From Bos javanicus (Eukaryota > Chordata > Mammalia > Artiodactyla > Bovidae): 64,000 nucleotides of DNA. Numbering within the stretch: position 1 is the stretch's first letter; each line of letters begins with the position of its first letter. A model generated the notes under the pieces. It was not told where the DNA came from, ran no database searches, and saw only the letters and a program-made list of their open reading frames with translations. Shown here piece by piece: positions 13,100 to 23,700 of this stretch. Where the stretch lies: NCBI RefSeq assembly GCF_032452875.1, contig NC_083869.1, positions 120,100,001-120,164,000 of the forward strand, in the 5' to 3' direction. The translations under genes were made by a program, and so were the position numbers.

Positions 13100-14860
13100 G
13101 CCTTCCCCGCAGAGGTAGTGATCTCACACCTGTGTCAGGCTGGGGCGGGGGCAGGGTTACCATCAGGGCAGGGGCCCCGACCAGGGAGCATGCCCAGCTC
13201 CATCCCCACTTGGATATCAGACCCCAGTATGTGCAGTTTGCTCTCAGAGGATGTCCTAACCACCCAGGGCCTCTTGCAGCCCCATCTGAGCTCTGGCTAC
13301 TGGCCTGGGCCTGTAGCTCTGCCTCTCAAAGGTGGGAGGAGATCAGGGTCAAGGGTGACAGGTCAGCGGCGGGAACTTCTTCTAATAGCCTATTCCTGCC
13401 CGAGCAAAGCCCTCAGCCCAGACCTGGCCTTGGACAAGGAAACACACATTGACTGGGAGCCCAGAGATCCCTGGGCCTCGATTCGCAGGGCTGCAATTTA
13501 CAAAGCAAGACTGTCTCCTGCCCAGAAGTTCGTGGGTTCTAAGCGGCTCCTGCCACATCCTGGGTCCTGTGGGAGGAAGATGCTGGCCGCCCCCTGCAGG
13601 CCTGTCCAGGAACTGACCCGCGAGGGGCCCAGAGAAGCCCTGAGAGAGGGGCCCCTTCGCTGGCCCAGATGAGAGCCCCCAGGACTGGCCAGCCGCCTCC
13701 CATTCCGGGTGCCCAGCCCCATTGCTGACTGTGAATCTGAACTCACTAGAATCTGACTGCTGACCGCTGGCCTTCCCCTTGGCCTCCTGTTCCCCGACTG
13801 CACAGGGGACCCCCACCATCTGTGCTGCACCCTCCAGCTCCCCCAGGGCTCTACTGGCTCGGGCTCCAGGCCCCCGCTCTACTTTCTCATGTCCACACAC
13901 TTGCATTTCCTCTCTCCCCCGCCTCCCACCTGCAGTGATAAGGACAGGTTGTGGGGAAGTGGCCCCTGAAGCTGTCCTAGACACTAGGGGTCTGTGTCCC
14001 ATCCCTCCCAGGGGACATTGATGTTTTCTCTGGCAGGAATGCTCTGCCTCTCTGAACCATGTTGGAATGAGTTCCACAGGCTGCCTCTTAACCCCTGGCC
14101 CCTGTCCTGAGGGAAGCACGGAGATACCCAGGGGTGGGAGCCCACAGAGGCACCAAGGGTCTCATCCAAGGTCAGCCCCCGTGACCAAGGCGTCCCCGGA
14201 CTCTCTTCTCAAGGTAAACAGCAGCACACTTGTCTTTCTCTTACCACCCCAGCTGATGCATGGGACAGTACCAGGGCCCAGGGCAGACAAGTAATGGGGT
14301 GACTGGAGAAGCGGGGCCTAAGGGCTGTTGTCGCTGCTGGGGCTCCGGGCTTCACCCCCACCCTCCTGTCCCTTCCCTTTGGGGTCTCCTCCTTAAGATG
14401 GGGCTGGGGGAGGGGCCCTGCAGGAAATAGGGGCACGAGCACAGCCCCTGACTGGGGGGTCCCTGCACATTCAGTTCCTTTGACCCAAGGCCTTGTGGGT
14501 GGGAGCTCAGGCTGGAGCCCCCAGCCCTGCCCTGCCGCGTGCCGGTCCTGGGCTGAGCTCACACAGCCCTGTCATGGGGCCATGCTGTCCCCTGCTGGCC
14601 GCGCCGTGAAATGCATCCCAGATCAGCCCCAAGGTGCAGGATGGAGACACGGGGCTCCGAGGAGCAGGCCGAGTGTCCACCCTATCCCCACCTACCCCCA
14701 GCCACAGCGACACTTGGACTGCATGAGGAGACATGTATGGATCCACCTGGCAAACAATTGTATGTGCTGAGCGGGCAATGGATAGATGAATGAACTGTGT
14801 CTGAAACATTTAGGTGATAATGCTCCGCAGGGTCTGACCAACAGCAGTGTGGGGAGAAAA

Positions 14861-15055
14861 GTGTTAGTGACTCAGTGGTGTCTGACTTTGCAACCCCATG
14901 GACTGTAGCCCGCCAGGCTCCTCTGTCCATGGGATTCTCTAGGCAAAAATACTGGAGTGGGTTGCCGTACCCTTCTCCAGGGGATCTTCCAGACCCAGGG
15001 ATCGAACCCGTGTCTCCTGCATTGTGGGCAGATTCTTTACCATCTCAGCCACCAG
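14861..15055 (-). mobile_element. Bov-tA SINE
   Basis: Antisense copy of about 195 bp. The BovA part (actgtagcccgccaggctcc) is on the left and the tRNA-Glu head, with B-box-like gggatcgaaccc, is on the right. Confidence 0.9.
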
Positions 15056-15166
15056 AAAGCAGATAAGACATATCTAGCAGGACTTGAGACTCCTCTTCCG
15101 GTGACCAGAGCTAAACATGAAAACCAATGTGAGGTGTCATATGGTGCTAGACTGTGACATAGGTGG

Positions 15167-15356
15167 CCCTAGACAGGCTCAGTCATGTCCAATTCTTTGT
15201 GCCCTCATGGACTATACAGTCCATGGAATTCTCCAGGCCAGAATACTGCAGTGGGTTGCCATTCCCTTCTCCAAGGAATCTTCCTAACCCAGGTCTCCCA
15301 CATTGCAGGCAGATTCTTTACCAGCTGAGCCACAAGGGAAGCCCCCTAGACAGGCT
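15167..15356 (-). mobile_element. Bov-tA SINE with 13-bp TSD
   Basis: The antisense element occupies about 15180-15343 and is flanked by perfect copies of CCCTAGACAGGCT at 15167-15179 and 15344-15356. The exact duplication fixes the boundaries and shows an intact, uncomplicated insertion. Confidence 0.94.
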
Positions 15357-15533
15357 GACCCTCGTCAAAGTGGCTAGTCATGCAGTAAGTGCCCAGGAGT
15401 GATGGAGATGGCCTTCATAGAAGCGTGGAGAGGTCAAAGGGGGTGTCAGATGGCAGGGATGGAAATCACAGGACCCCACGAGGAGACCCCAGGCCATTTA
15501 GCATGGAAGGTAGAAAGAGGGAAGCACCTCTTG

Positions 15534-15665
15534 TGTTTTTTTCGTTTTTTTTGGCTTGGCCTTGCTGCACCAACTGCGGGATCTTAGTTCCCCAATGACC
15601 AGTGCTTGAGCCATGCCCTTGGCAGTGGAAGCATGGTCCTAGCCACAGGACCTCCAGGGAATTCC
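15534..15665 (-). mobile_element. CHR-type tRNA-Glu SINE
   Basis: A T-rich tail is followed by the antisense blocks gggatcttagttcccc and gcagtggaagcatggtcc. This is characteristic of the cetartiodactyl CHR SINE family. Confidence 0.85.
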
Positions 15666-15699
15666 CAGCACCTGCCGTGTCTTTGATGCTGATGTCACA

Positions 15700-15835
15700 C
15701 CAGGCACATTTTCCTCCTGTTGTTTCACAACCATTCTGTGAAATAAGTACTATTATTATCCCTGAAGAAAATGGATCAGACACGGTCAGTGCCTTGTTCG
15801 GGGTTCTACAGCAAGGACGTGCTGGAGCCAGGATG
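15700..15835 (+). repeat. MIR SINE
   Basis: Blocks gtactattattatccc, gaaaatggatcagacacggtc and gctggagccaggatgcagg align with the MIR core and 3' end. Confidence 0.65.
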
Positions 15836-16604
15836 CAGGCCTCACCTCTCAAGACTTGATGGTCAGGTTCCCATGTGTGAACTCAAGGGTTTTCAGCAGG
15901 AAATGATGTGATCAGGACAGATGATAGGGAGGTCGGATGGCTGCTTGAAAGACTATTGCTGCAACCCCGTAGGGAAAGGAGAAGCTCCTTATTCCACACA
16001 CAGGCCTCCTAGATGGCAGAAGGGCCTCTGAGACCAGACCTGTGGTCTCCTTTGCCCAACCTCTGTCCTACGGTGGGCGGTGGGCTGGAGGCGGCCCAGC
16101 AGGGTACCCAGAGAGGAGGAGCTGGCAGTGCAGGCGTGGGTGGACCTCCTCCCAAGGTCCAGGCCTGGCGCCGGTGGTGTCTGGCCTGGGGCATCCCACC
16201 ACTCTTTCTCAGAGGGAGGCCTTTGTTGAGGGGCGGACATGCTGTGGGGGGCAGCTTGTTAGACCAGAGCCAGTCCTCAGCAGGGAGACCCATCAGGAAG
16301 GCGGGGCTCTGCCTGCTCACACTCTCTTCCCCCCTCACTGGCTGTGACTTAAGAGCTTGGGGAGGGGATGGGGCTCACCCCAAGCACTGCCTGCACCTCC
16401 AGGAAGGGGACGCGTATCCCCCAACTGCCGCCCAGCCTCCCGGGGCTCCTCCCCGACCTCTCCCGCCCCCATGGGAGCAGCACGGGCTTGACGTGCAGCC
16501 CAGTGTGGGCTGCACTGAGGAGGATCTCCCCTAGGCTGGGCAAGGGCCTGCGAGTCTCCCCTGTGGTGGTGGCCCGGGGGCAGGCTCTCCCATACAGTGT
16601 GTTT

Positions 16605-16837
16605 GGGCTTCCCAGGCGGCACTAGTGGTAAAGAACCTGCCTGTCAGTGCAGGAGACATAAGAGATATGGGTTCAATCCCTGGGTTGGGAAGATCCCCTG
16701 GAGAAGGGTATGGCAACCCACTCCAGTATTCTTGCCTGGAGAATCCCACGAACACAAGAGGCTGGTGGGCTACAGTCCATAGCGTCGCAAAGAGTCAGAC
16801 ACGACTGAAGCAACTTAGCACGCACGCACACACACTA
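16605..16837 (+). mobile_element. Bov-tA SINE
   Basis: Near-complete sense copy: tRNA-Glu head (cttcccaggcgg, gggttcaatccctgg), BovA body and a CACGCACACACA tail. Confidence 0.92.
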
Positions 16838-17294
16838 CGTTTGCCTTATCCCCAAATGCCTGAGTTTCCTCTGCCACCTGTAACTCTCTTGTTCATCCTC
16901 AGAAACCCTCATCTTTCCAGGGAGGAAAAAGAGCCAAGCGCTCCTGGGAACAGGGAGCCCTGGGTCTGCACACCTGCCTCTGCACAGCCCTGCAGAGCCC
17001 CCTGGGTTCTCCTGGCCCGCCCAGGCACAGGAGATGCCCCCAGTGTTCTGGGAGACTTTGTCATTCATCAGAGATCTTTACTAATCACCTTCTCTGGGTC
17101 GGGTGAGGTCCCAAGCACTGGGGCTGCAGCCGGGAATAAGATAGGCACCCTCCCCGGACCCCTATCTGGTGGGAGACGCAGCACACGAGCTGACCCATCA
17201 GCAGAGAGGAGTACAGACTGGTTAGTGCAGTGAGAGGCATGAGCAGAGGGATGAGGGAGAAAGCAGCTTGCAGGAAACAAGCTGGGATGCGTGC

Positions 17295-17465
17295 TCCGGG
17301 ATGATCTAGAGAGATAAGGTGGGAGGTGGGAAGGGGGGCAGGGAGGCTCACGAGGGAGGGGGGTTATATGTATACTCACAGCTGGTTCATGTTGTTGTAC
17401 AGCAGAAACCAACACCACTATTGTAAAGCAATTATTCTCCAATTAAAAATAAGTTTATAAAAGTA
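17295..17465 (+). mobile_element. L1 3' end fragment
   Basis: Sense L1 3'UTR end containing gatgatctagagagat, ttgttgtacagcagaaacc and the A-rich end attaaaaataagtttataaaa. It lies about 115 bp upstream of a DIS3L2 splice acceptor. Confidence 0.7.
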
Positions 17466-17578
17466 TATTGGATGCCAGGAGGGCATCTTTAAGCCAAAAC
17501 AAGGATACAAGAGAGCCAGCCAACCGAGAAGTGAGAAAGAATGACCCCCCCACGTTCCCACCCCACCCCCCGCTGCAG

Positions 17579-17762
17579 GCTCGTGGAGGAGTTCATGCTT
17601 TTGGCCAACATGGCCGTGGCCCACAAGATCCACCGCGCCTTCCCTGAGCAAGCCCTGCTGCGGCGGCACCCCCCACCCCAGACCAAGATGCTCAATGACC
17701 TGGTGGAATTCTGTGACCAGATGGGGCTGCCCATGGACTTCAGCTCTGCAGGCGCCCTCAAC
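17579..17762 (+). CDS. DIS3L2: DIS3L2 exon (RNB domain, LVEEFMLLAN block)
   Basis: The exon begins with one base that finishes a lysine or arginine codon, then reads LVEEFMLLANMAVAHKI and ends at GAGALN-type residues followed by a gtgagt donor. LVEEFMLLAN is a conserved segment of the RNB catalytic domain in DIS3-family nucleases. An L1 3' end finishes about 115 bp upstream of the acceptor. Confidence 0.95.
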
Positions 17763-20700
17763 GTGAGTGCTGGGAACATGGGGCCTGGGGAGGCCCTGCT
17801 GGGGAAAGCAGGAGGCAGGCCAGGAAGCCAGGGTTCAGCAGCCAACTGCATCCCACCAGGGTCCCTTGCCCTTCAGCCCGGTCTCCCCTGCAAGGGAGAC
17901 AAAAGGCCCTGGGGACAAGGCCTTCATCTTGCAGGGCCTGGCGGGGAGCCCAGGAGACTGAGGGGGTGCCCTCAGGCCTAGCTGTGGGCAGGGGTCCTGT
18001 GGGCAGGAATGGGCTGAGCTCAGGCTCTCTCAGGGCACCAGGATTGGTGGAAACCAGAGGCTGTTTTTCATGGGGGGCTTTCAGATACCCACCCCCCAAG
18101 AACTGAGCATCACATGACTCAGGAATCCATGGCCTCCGCCCTGATTCCACAGCAGGGGGACCGGCCCCATCTGCTCTGGGCCTGGGGTGCCCGAGGTCAG
18201 ACAGGAAGCCAGTCTGTCCAGGCCAGCCAGCCAGATGTGGAAAGACTTCCCTCGAGCCAGGACCCTCAAGGCAGGCCCAGCCTGGGACACAGGCTGGGGG
18301 CTGCTGGCCGTCCCCCACCCCACCAACAAACCCCTGCAGGCCACCCGTGGCCATCTGAGCAGGGCTGGGGCCCTCGGCTGGTCTTTCCTCCCAGAGCCAG
18401 GTCTCAGGTGATCAGCAGGGGACAGGGCCTCCGAGCCTCTCTCCCCAGGCCTGACTGCGTTTCACGTGGTTCTTCTAGAAAAGTCTGACCGAAATGTTCG
18501 GAGATGACAAGTACTCCCTGGCCCGGAAGGAGGTGCTCACCAACATGTGCTCCCGGCCCATGCAGGTAAGGCAGGGCCGGTCCTCCATCCACCCCGCCTC
18601 CCGCCCCGGGAGCACACAGGACCTCTCCGGGCTTGGAGAACCTGAGGGGAGGTGTGGGGAGAGGGGCGATGTGGGGAGGATGCCCCCTGGGAAGCATCCA
18701 GAACAGGTGGCCCCTGGGCTCCCTACCACCCCTGGCTCCGACTTGCCAACCTGTCCTGCTCAAGGGCCCCTTGTCTGGGCCTCAGAGGAGCCAATTGAGC
18801 CTTACTTCTCCCCCTGCACAGCCCCTGGGGCTCTGTTTCCTGACAGCAGGAGGGGAGCCAGCCCAGGCATCCCCCCCCAAGACTCCAGGGCCTGGTCCCC
18901 ACAGATCAGACCAGCTTGGGCTCAAATGCGGCCTAGTCAGCAACTCATGGGCAGATGGGGACCTGGGGCAGGAAAGTGTGTTGGTCTCCCTGAGTCCTCA
19001 GCCCCCACTGTGGCTTGGGGACCCCAGCCAGAGAAGTCTCCTTGCCCCAGATGACCATGAGAGAAGGAATCAGGCATGGGGCTCTGTCTGCAGCTGGAAG
19101 ACAGGCTGGCCACCCAGGAGGTAGTCAGTGGGCTGGCTTCTGGCCACCAGTTTCAGCCCTCCAAGGCTGAGCTTGGAGGCCCTGGGGGGCCAAGCATTTT
19201 GGGAAGGACCCCTACCCCCTGGCCCCCAGTGCCCTGTCTGGTCAGCAAGTGCTGCCAGTGTGAACAGGAGCAGTGGTGGGCCCAGGGCAGCCTAGGGGTG
19301 CTGTCCAGAGGCTCCGTCACTGGGCAGATCCAGTCTGTCCACAAGAACCTCAGCAGCTCACAGTTGACTTCTGAGGCCTCTGGTGCTGCCAGGAATGGGA
19401 CCATCAGATCCATTTGGGTCTGGTCGGAGAAGGACCCCTACCCCCTGGCTTCCGTCTATGGGGTCGCACAGAGTCAGACACGACTGAAGCGACTTAGCAG
19501 CAGCAGCAGCCATAACCCTGCCCCCACTCACAAATGTCTGCCCCACACCGGGCACCATAAAGCACCCCCCACCACCAATGGAGAGGGAGGGCGTGCATCT
19601 CTGGCCACTGGGCTTGACACCACAAACGAGGCCAGTGGGGACCCCATTTCCTCCACCAGCCTCTGGAAGCCACTCACCCTCAAGGTGAACCCAGCCCTGA
19701 AGCTCCAAGGGAAGGGGTCCCGTCCTCAGTCACCCAGAGCCTGACAAAGACCAGACTCACCCTGGCCTCGCCTGCAGTGACCTCAGAGACCAGCCTCGGC
19801 CTGGGATCTGATCTCAGGGAGGGACCAGAGAGACCAGGGTGCCTGGTCCTCTGTCTCTGCCCATTTCTGGGTCCTCATCCATCTCACCCTGCCCAGAGAC
19901 ACCCCCACTGCCCAGGAAGGGGGCCAGGGCCCTCTGTCCTCCTCACCCAGCTCATCTGGGGACCTGGGCCACTGCTGATGACAAAGGCCAAACGTGGCTC
20001 TCGGGGGAGGCGGCTCCCACCTCCCTCGTTGACTCACCCCAGACGTAACCAGGGCCCAGGGGGACCAGAAGGGAAGCAGAGCTGGGCAGCAGAGCAGGTC
20101 TGCTCCAGCTGCGTCCTGGCTTCCAGGACCTTCGATCACAGAGTAAGTGGAACTGGCTGTGCGTTTGTCCCAACACACAGGAGGGTATGAGAGAGTGTGA
20201 GGGTGTGAGTGTGAGGCAAGGGAGGGAGCGAGTGAACACACGTGGGTGTGACTGAGTTCCTGGCCGAGAAGCCTGGTCACTGGCTCCCGAGCATCATGGG
20301 TACCCTCCAGGGACCGTGGCCCAGGCTATCAGCACAGCTGCACCATGGGAGCCGGGCTGTTTGCTGTTTCCCCACCGACACTCAGTGTCTCCCCCTGAGC
20401 CTCAGTCCCAACTCCTGCCCTACAGGAGGCCCTTCTGACCTCAGCACTCAGGGTCTTGGTCTCAAGACAGGTTGTTAGAGACAAGAAGGGCCAAGGTTGG
20501 GAGGCTGACCAACTGCTGCCTCCCTTGGCTAACGAAAGGTCAAGCCTTGGGGGCACAGGGGTGCCAGGGTGCAGGCGTGGCCGTCAGCAGGTCAGGAGTC
20601 AGGGCCAGAGGGCTGGAAGTTGGTGAGTCATGACCCAAGTCAGGGCCAGGGCCAGAGAGGACAAGCCAGGCACGTGTTTTGCTCTGGGTAGGGGCATCCT

Positions 20701-23700
20701 GGACCTTCTCTCCTACCTTGCACTCTGGCCACATGGGGCCATCGGGCTTGTGTCCTGATGAAGGACACTTCTGGCCCCTGGCCCAGCATGGCCATGGTTT
20801 CCCGCATAGCCACCCCCAGCCCCGTCCTAGGGAGAGGCAACCAGAACTGTTCCTTCCTCCTGGGTCCTGGCAGTAATAGCCCCTAAAACCCAGCGGTGAG
20901 CTCCTGTGCACGAGGATGGGTCCAGCTCCTCCCTGAAGTCCTCTGACTTCAGCCCGTGGTCCCCCTGCCCTTCTCCCCACCTCCCCGAGGGCTTGCACAG
21001 CTGCTCCCCCAGGACTCTGAGAGAGAAGGCCTTTCAACATCTTAAGGGTTCCTAGCAAGAAGCACTGGAGAAGGCAATGGCACCCCATTCCAGTACTCTT
21101 GCCTGGAAAATCCCATGGACGGAGGAGCCTGGTGGGCTGCAGTCCATGGGGTCACTAAGAGTCGGACAGGACTGAGCGACTTCACTTTCACTTTTCACTT
21201 TCATGCATTGGAGAAGGAAATGGCAACCCACTCCAGTGTTCTTGCCTGGAGAATCCCAGGGATGGGGGAGCCTGGTGGGCTGTCGTCTATGGGGTCACAC
21301 AGAGTCCAACACGACTGAAGTGACTTAGCAACAGCAGCAGCAAGAAGCACACGTCCTTCCCCCGCCACCCCCCACCCCAGTGACTCCACTTCCAATCCCC
21401 AGCAGAGGTGTCTAGGTAAGCCCCACACTGGGCCTCAGCAGGAAAGGGGTGAGGGCCCCCATGACTCCAGTCAGCCCCATGGCAACCCCAAGGATAACCA
21501 CCACCACTCCACCCCCACCCCCACCCCCCTGCCTCACATGGAACAGTCCCTGGTCTCTGCAGGCCTCCCCAGCTTTGTTCAGCTGTCCACAGCCTGGCAG
21601 GTGGGCCCATGCCCCCAGCGCCCCTCCTGGTGAGTCTCCCAGGCTTGCAGAGTATACCGGGCGCCAACCTGGTCTGGCCCAGCCCTGAGGTTCCCCCCCG
21701 TTTCTCCCCCCACCCCCCAGATGGCTGTGTACTTCTGCTCAGGAGCTCTGCGGGACCCAGCCCAGTTCCGCCACTACGCCCTCAATGTGCCGCTCTACAC
21801 GCACTTCACCTCCCCGATCCGCCGTTTCGCGGATGTCCTGGTTCACCGCCTTCTGGCCAGTGCGCTGGGTAAGGGGGCAACCCGGGGGGGCGATGCCAGC
21901 CATGCCCAGAGTGGGTGCCTGGCGGCTAGAGACCACATGCCATCCCTGGGGAGGCCTTGCTGGGTGGGGTGGGCACCCTGAGCCGCAGGGCAGCCTGTGC
22001 CCAGAACCTCTCCCTATGAGCACATGCTCGGGGTCCCAGGGCCCTGACCATGGCCACACCCCGTTCTTGGCCCTCCTGAGCCCAGCACAGGCAGGCCTCA
22101 CTCCGCCTGGGCCAGTGGCACTGTGCCGCTGCTCCCCGCGCCTTGACTGGTGCACAGAGGGCGCCCTCCCATCAACCCCAGACCATGCTCTGTCCAGGCT
22201 ACCGGGAGCTTCCAGACGTGGAGCCCGACTCCCTGCAGAAGCAGGCCGACCACTGCAATGACCGCCGCATGGCGTCCAAGCGCGTGCAGGAGCTCAGCAC
22301 CGGCCTCTTCTTCGCCATTCTGGTCAGGGTGAGGCCACCAGCTGTCCCCGCCCCTTTCCCTCCCTGCGCCCCACCACCCCGCCTGGCGCCTACACAAGGA
22401 GTCCCCCTGGGAGTCTGGGCCCTTTAGCAGCTGGGGTGGACCCCGGTGAAACGCCGCATTCCTTGGCCGAGCCCTGGCTGGAGCCCTGCCCCCGCAGGAG
22501 AGTGGCCCCCTGGAGTCAGAAGCCATGGTGATGGGCGTCCTGAACCAAGCCTTCGACGTGCTGGTGCTGCGCTATGGGGTGCAGAAGCGCGTCTACTGTA
22601 ACGTGAGTGCCGGGCTCCTGGGGAGTCGGGATGCTCTGGGCCCCAGGGAGGAGTCGGGATGCTCTGGGCTGATTGAGGATGCTCTGGGCCCCAGAGGGGT
22701 CGGGATGCTCTGGGCTGATTGAGGATGCTCTGGGCCCCAGGGAGGAGTCGGGATGCTCTGGGCTGATTGAGGAGGCTCTGGGCCCCAGAGGGGTCGGGAT
22801 GCTCTGGGCTGATTGAGGATGTTCTGGGCCCCAGGGAGGAGTCGGGATGCTGTGGGCTGAATCAGGATGCTCTGGGCCCCAGGGGAGTCAGGATGGGAGG
22901 GCAGAGGGAGCACCAAGCTGTGTCCACTCAGCACACTTCCTTCCTACCTGCCTGTCCCTGTTCCCGCTGCGGGTCTACTTCGTTTTCCCAGCATCTGCTG
23001 TGGTCTCGGCCCAGGGACAGCCCTTATTAGACTCAGGAGCAGGCAGGATGGGAGCCTAGGCCGAGCCCCCATCCCTGTCCACATGAGGTGGTGACACTAA
23101 CCTCACTTAGCTGTGGTAGCACCAAGTCCACCGAATGGGCCTACTGAGACACCCAGGGGTCCTGCCTGGGGCCAGGGGTCCAGGTCAAAGGTCGGCCTTG
23201 GGCCTCTTTCCCAAGGACTCGAGCAACCAGAGACCAGGTCCGTCCCAAACCAGTGTAGGCTGCAGGGAAGGCAGGTTTAGGAGACATTTTTTTTTAAGGA
23301 ACATGAGAAAAGGAAAGATCAGAGAGAATGGCCCGAGGCCACGCTGGAAGCTGTGTCTCCTGAAAAGAAGGAAGAGGCCAGCCTTTGTCTCTGTCCCGCT
23401 CTGGGGGCACTCTGTTTGAGGTTCTTTCTGAGGGTAGTTGGTGCCGGTCCAGGGCCACCTGAGGAACCTGTTCTAGCAGACCTCTGACCCCGGCTGTGAT
23501 TTCCTGACACCCAGAGCACTTTGGGGAGTGCAGAGCCCAGCATGGAGTGTGGAATAAACACAGTATAAATAGAATGGACTAAAGCAGGGAGACAACATGG
23601 AGTCCAGCAGGAATCAAGTCGGGCTCCTGTTGGGAATTCCCCTGGCTGTCCAGTGGTTAGGGCTCTGCACTTTCATTACTGAAGGCAAGGGTTCGATCCC

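Larger units (their letters stand above)
1..17578 (+). other. DIS3L2: DIS3L2 partial upstream intron
   Basis: Inferred intron: the first recognisable coding exon starts at 17579 behind a polypyrimidine tract and AG, with one base completing a codon from an exon outside the window. I recognised no further DIS3L2 exon here. Open frames in this stretch are short, overlap on both strands and match no family I know. The sequence between the listed repeats (479-4333, 5154-6441, 6909-9375, 9495-10890, 11571-14860, 15666-16604) shows nothing coding. GC-rich patches near 8150-8250 and 8500-8650, and a TAATTA motif pair at 7576-7597, are the only possible regulatory signals I noticed. Confidence 0.75.
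18566..21720 (+). other. DIS3L2: DIS3L2 intron
   Basis: Bounded by gtaagg and a C-rich acceptor tract. It contains a short SINE tail and a TSD-flanked BOV-A2. The remainder is GC-rich intronic sequence with no coding signal that I recognise. Confidence 0.85.

Noticed and set aside
13118..14119. Overlapping 184- and 245-codon frames on opposite strands
   Set aside because: GC-rich intron with few chance stops. The composition is Pro/Gly/Ser/Arg-rich on both strands, no domain is recognised and there is no splice context.
16605..16690. tRNA genes (B-box-like GGTTCRAT motifs here and at many other places)
   Set aside because: These are tRNA-Glu-derived heads of Bov-tA and CHR SINEs. They lack a foldable full tRNA and are followed by SINE bodies.
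20540..21088. A 182-codon frame on the - strand
   Set aside because: It lies within a DIS3L2 intron, has low-complexity Gly/Pro/Ala composition and shows no homology I know.
22622..22900. A CRISPR-like repeat array
   Set aside because: The units are directly contiguous without unique spacers and lie in a mammalian intron, so this is a minisatellite.
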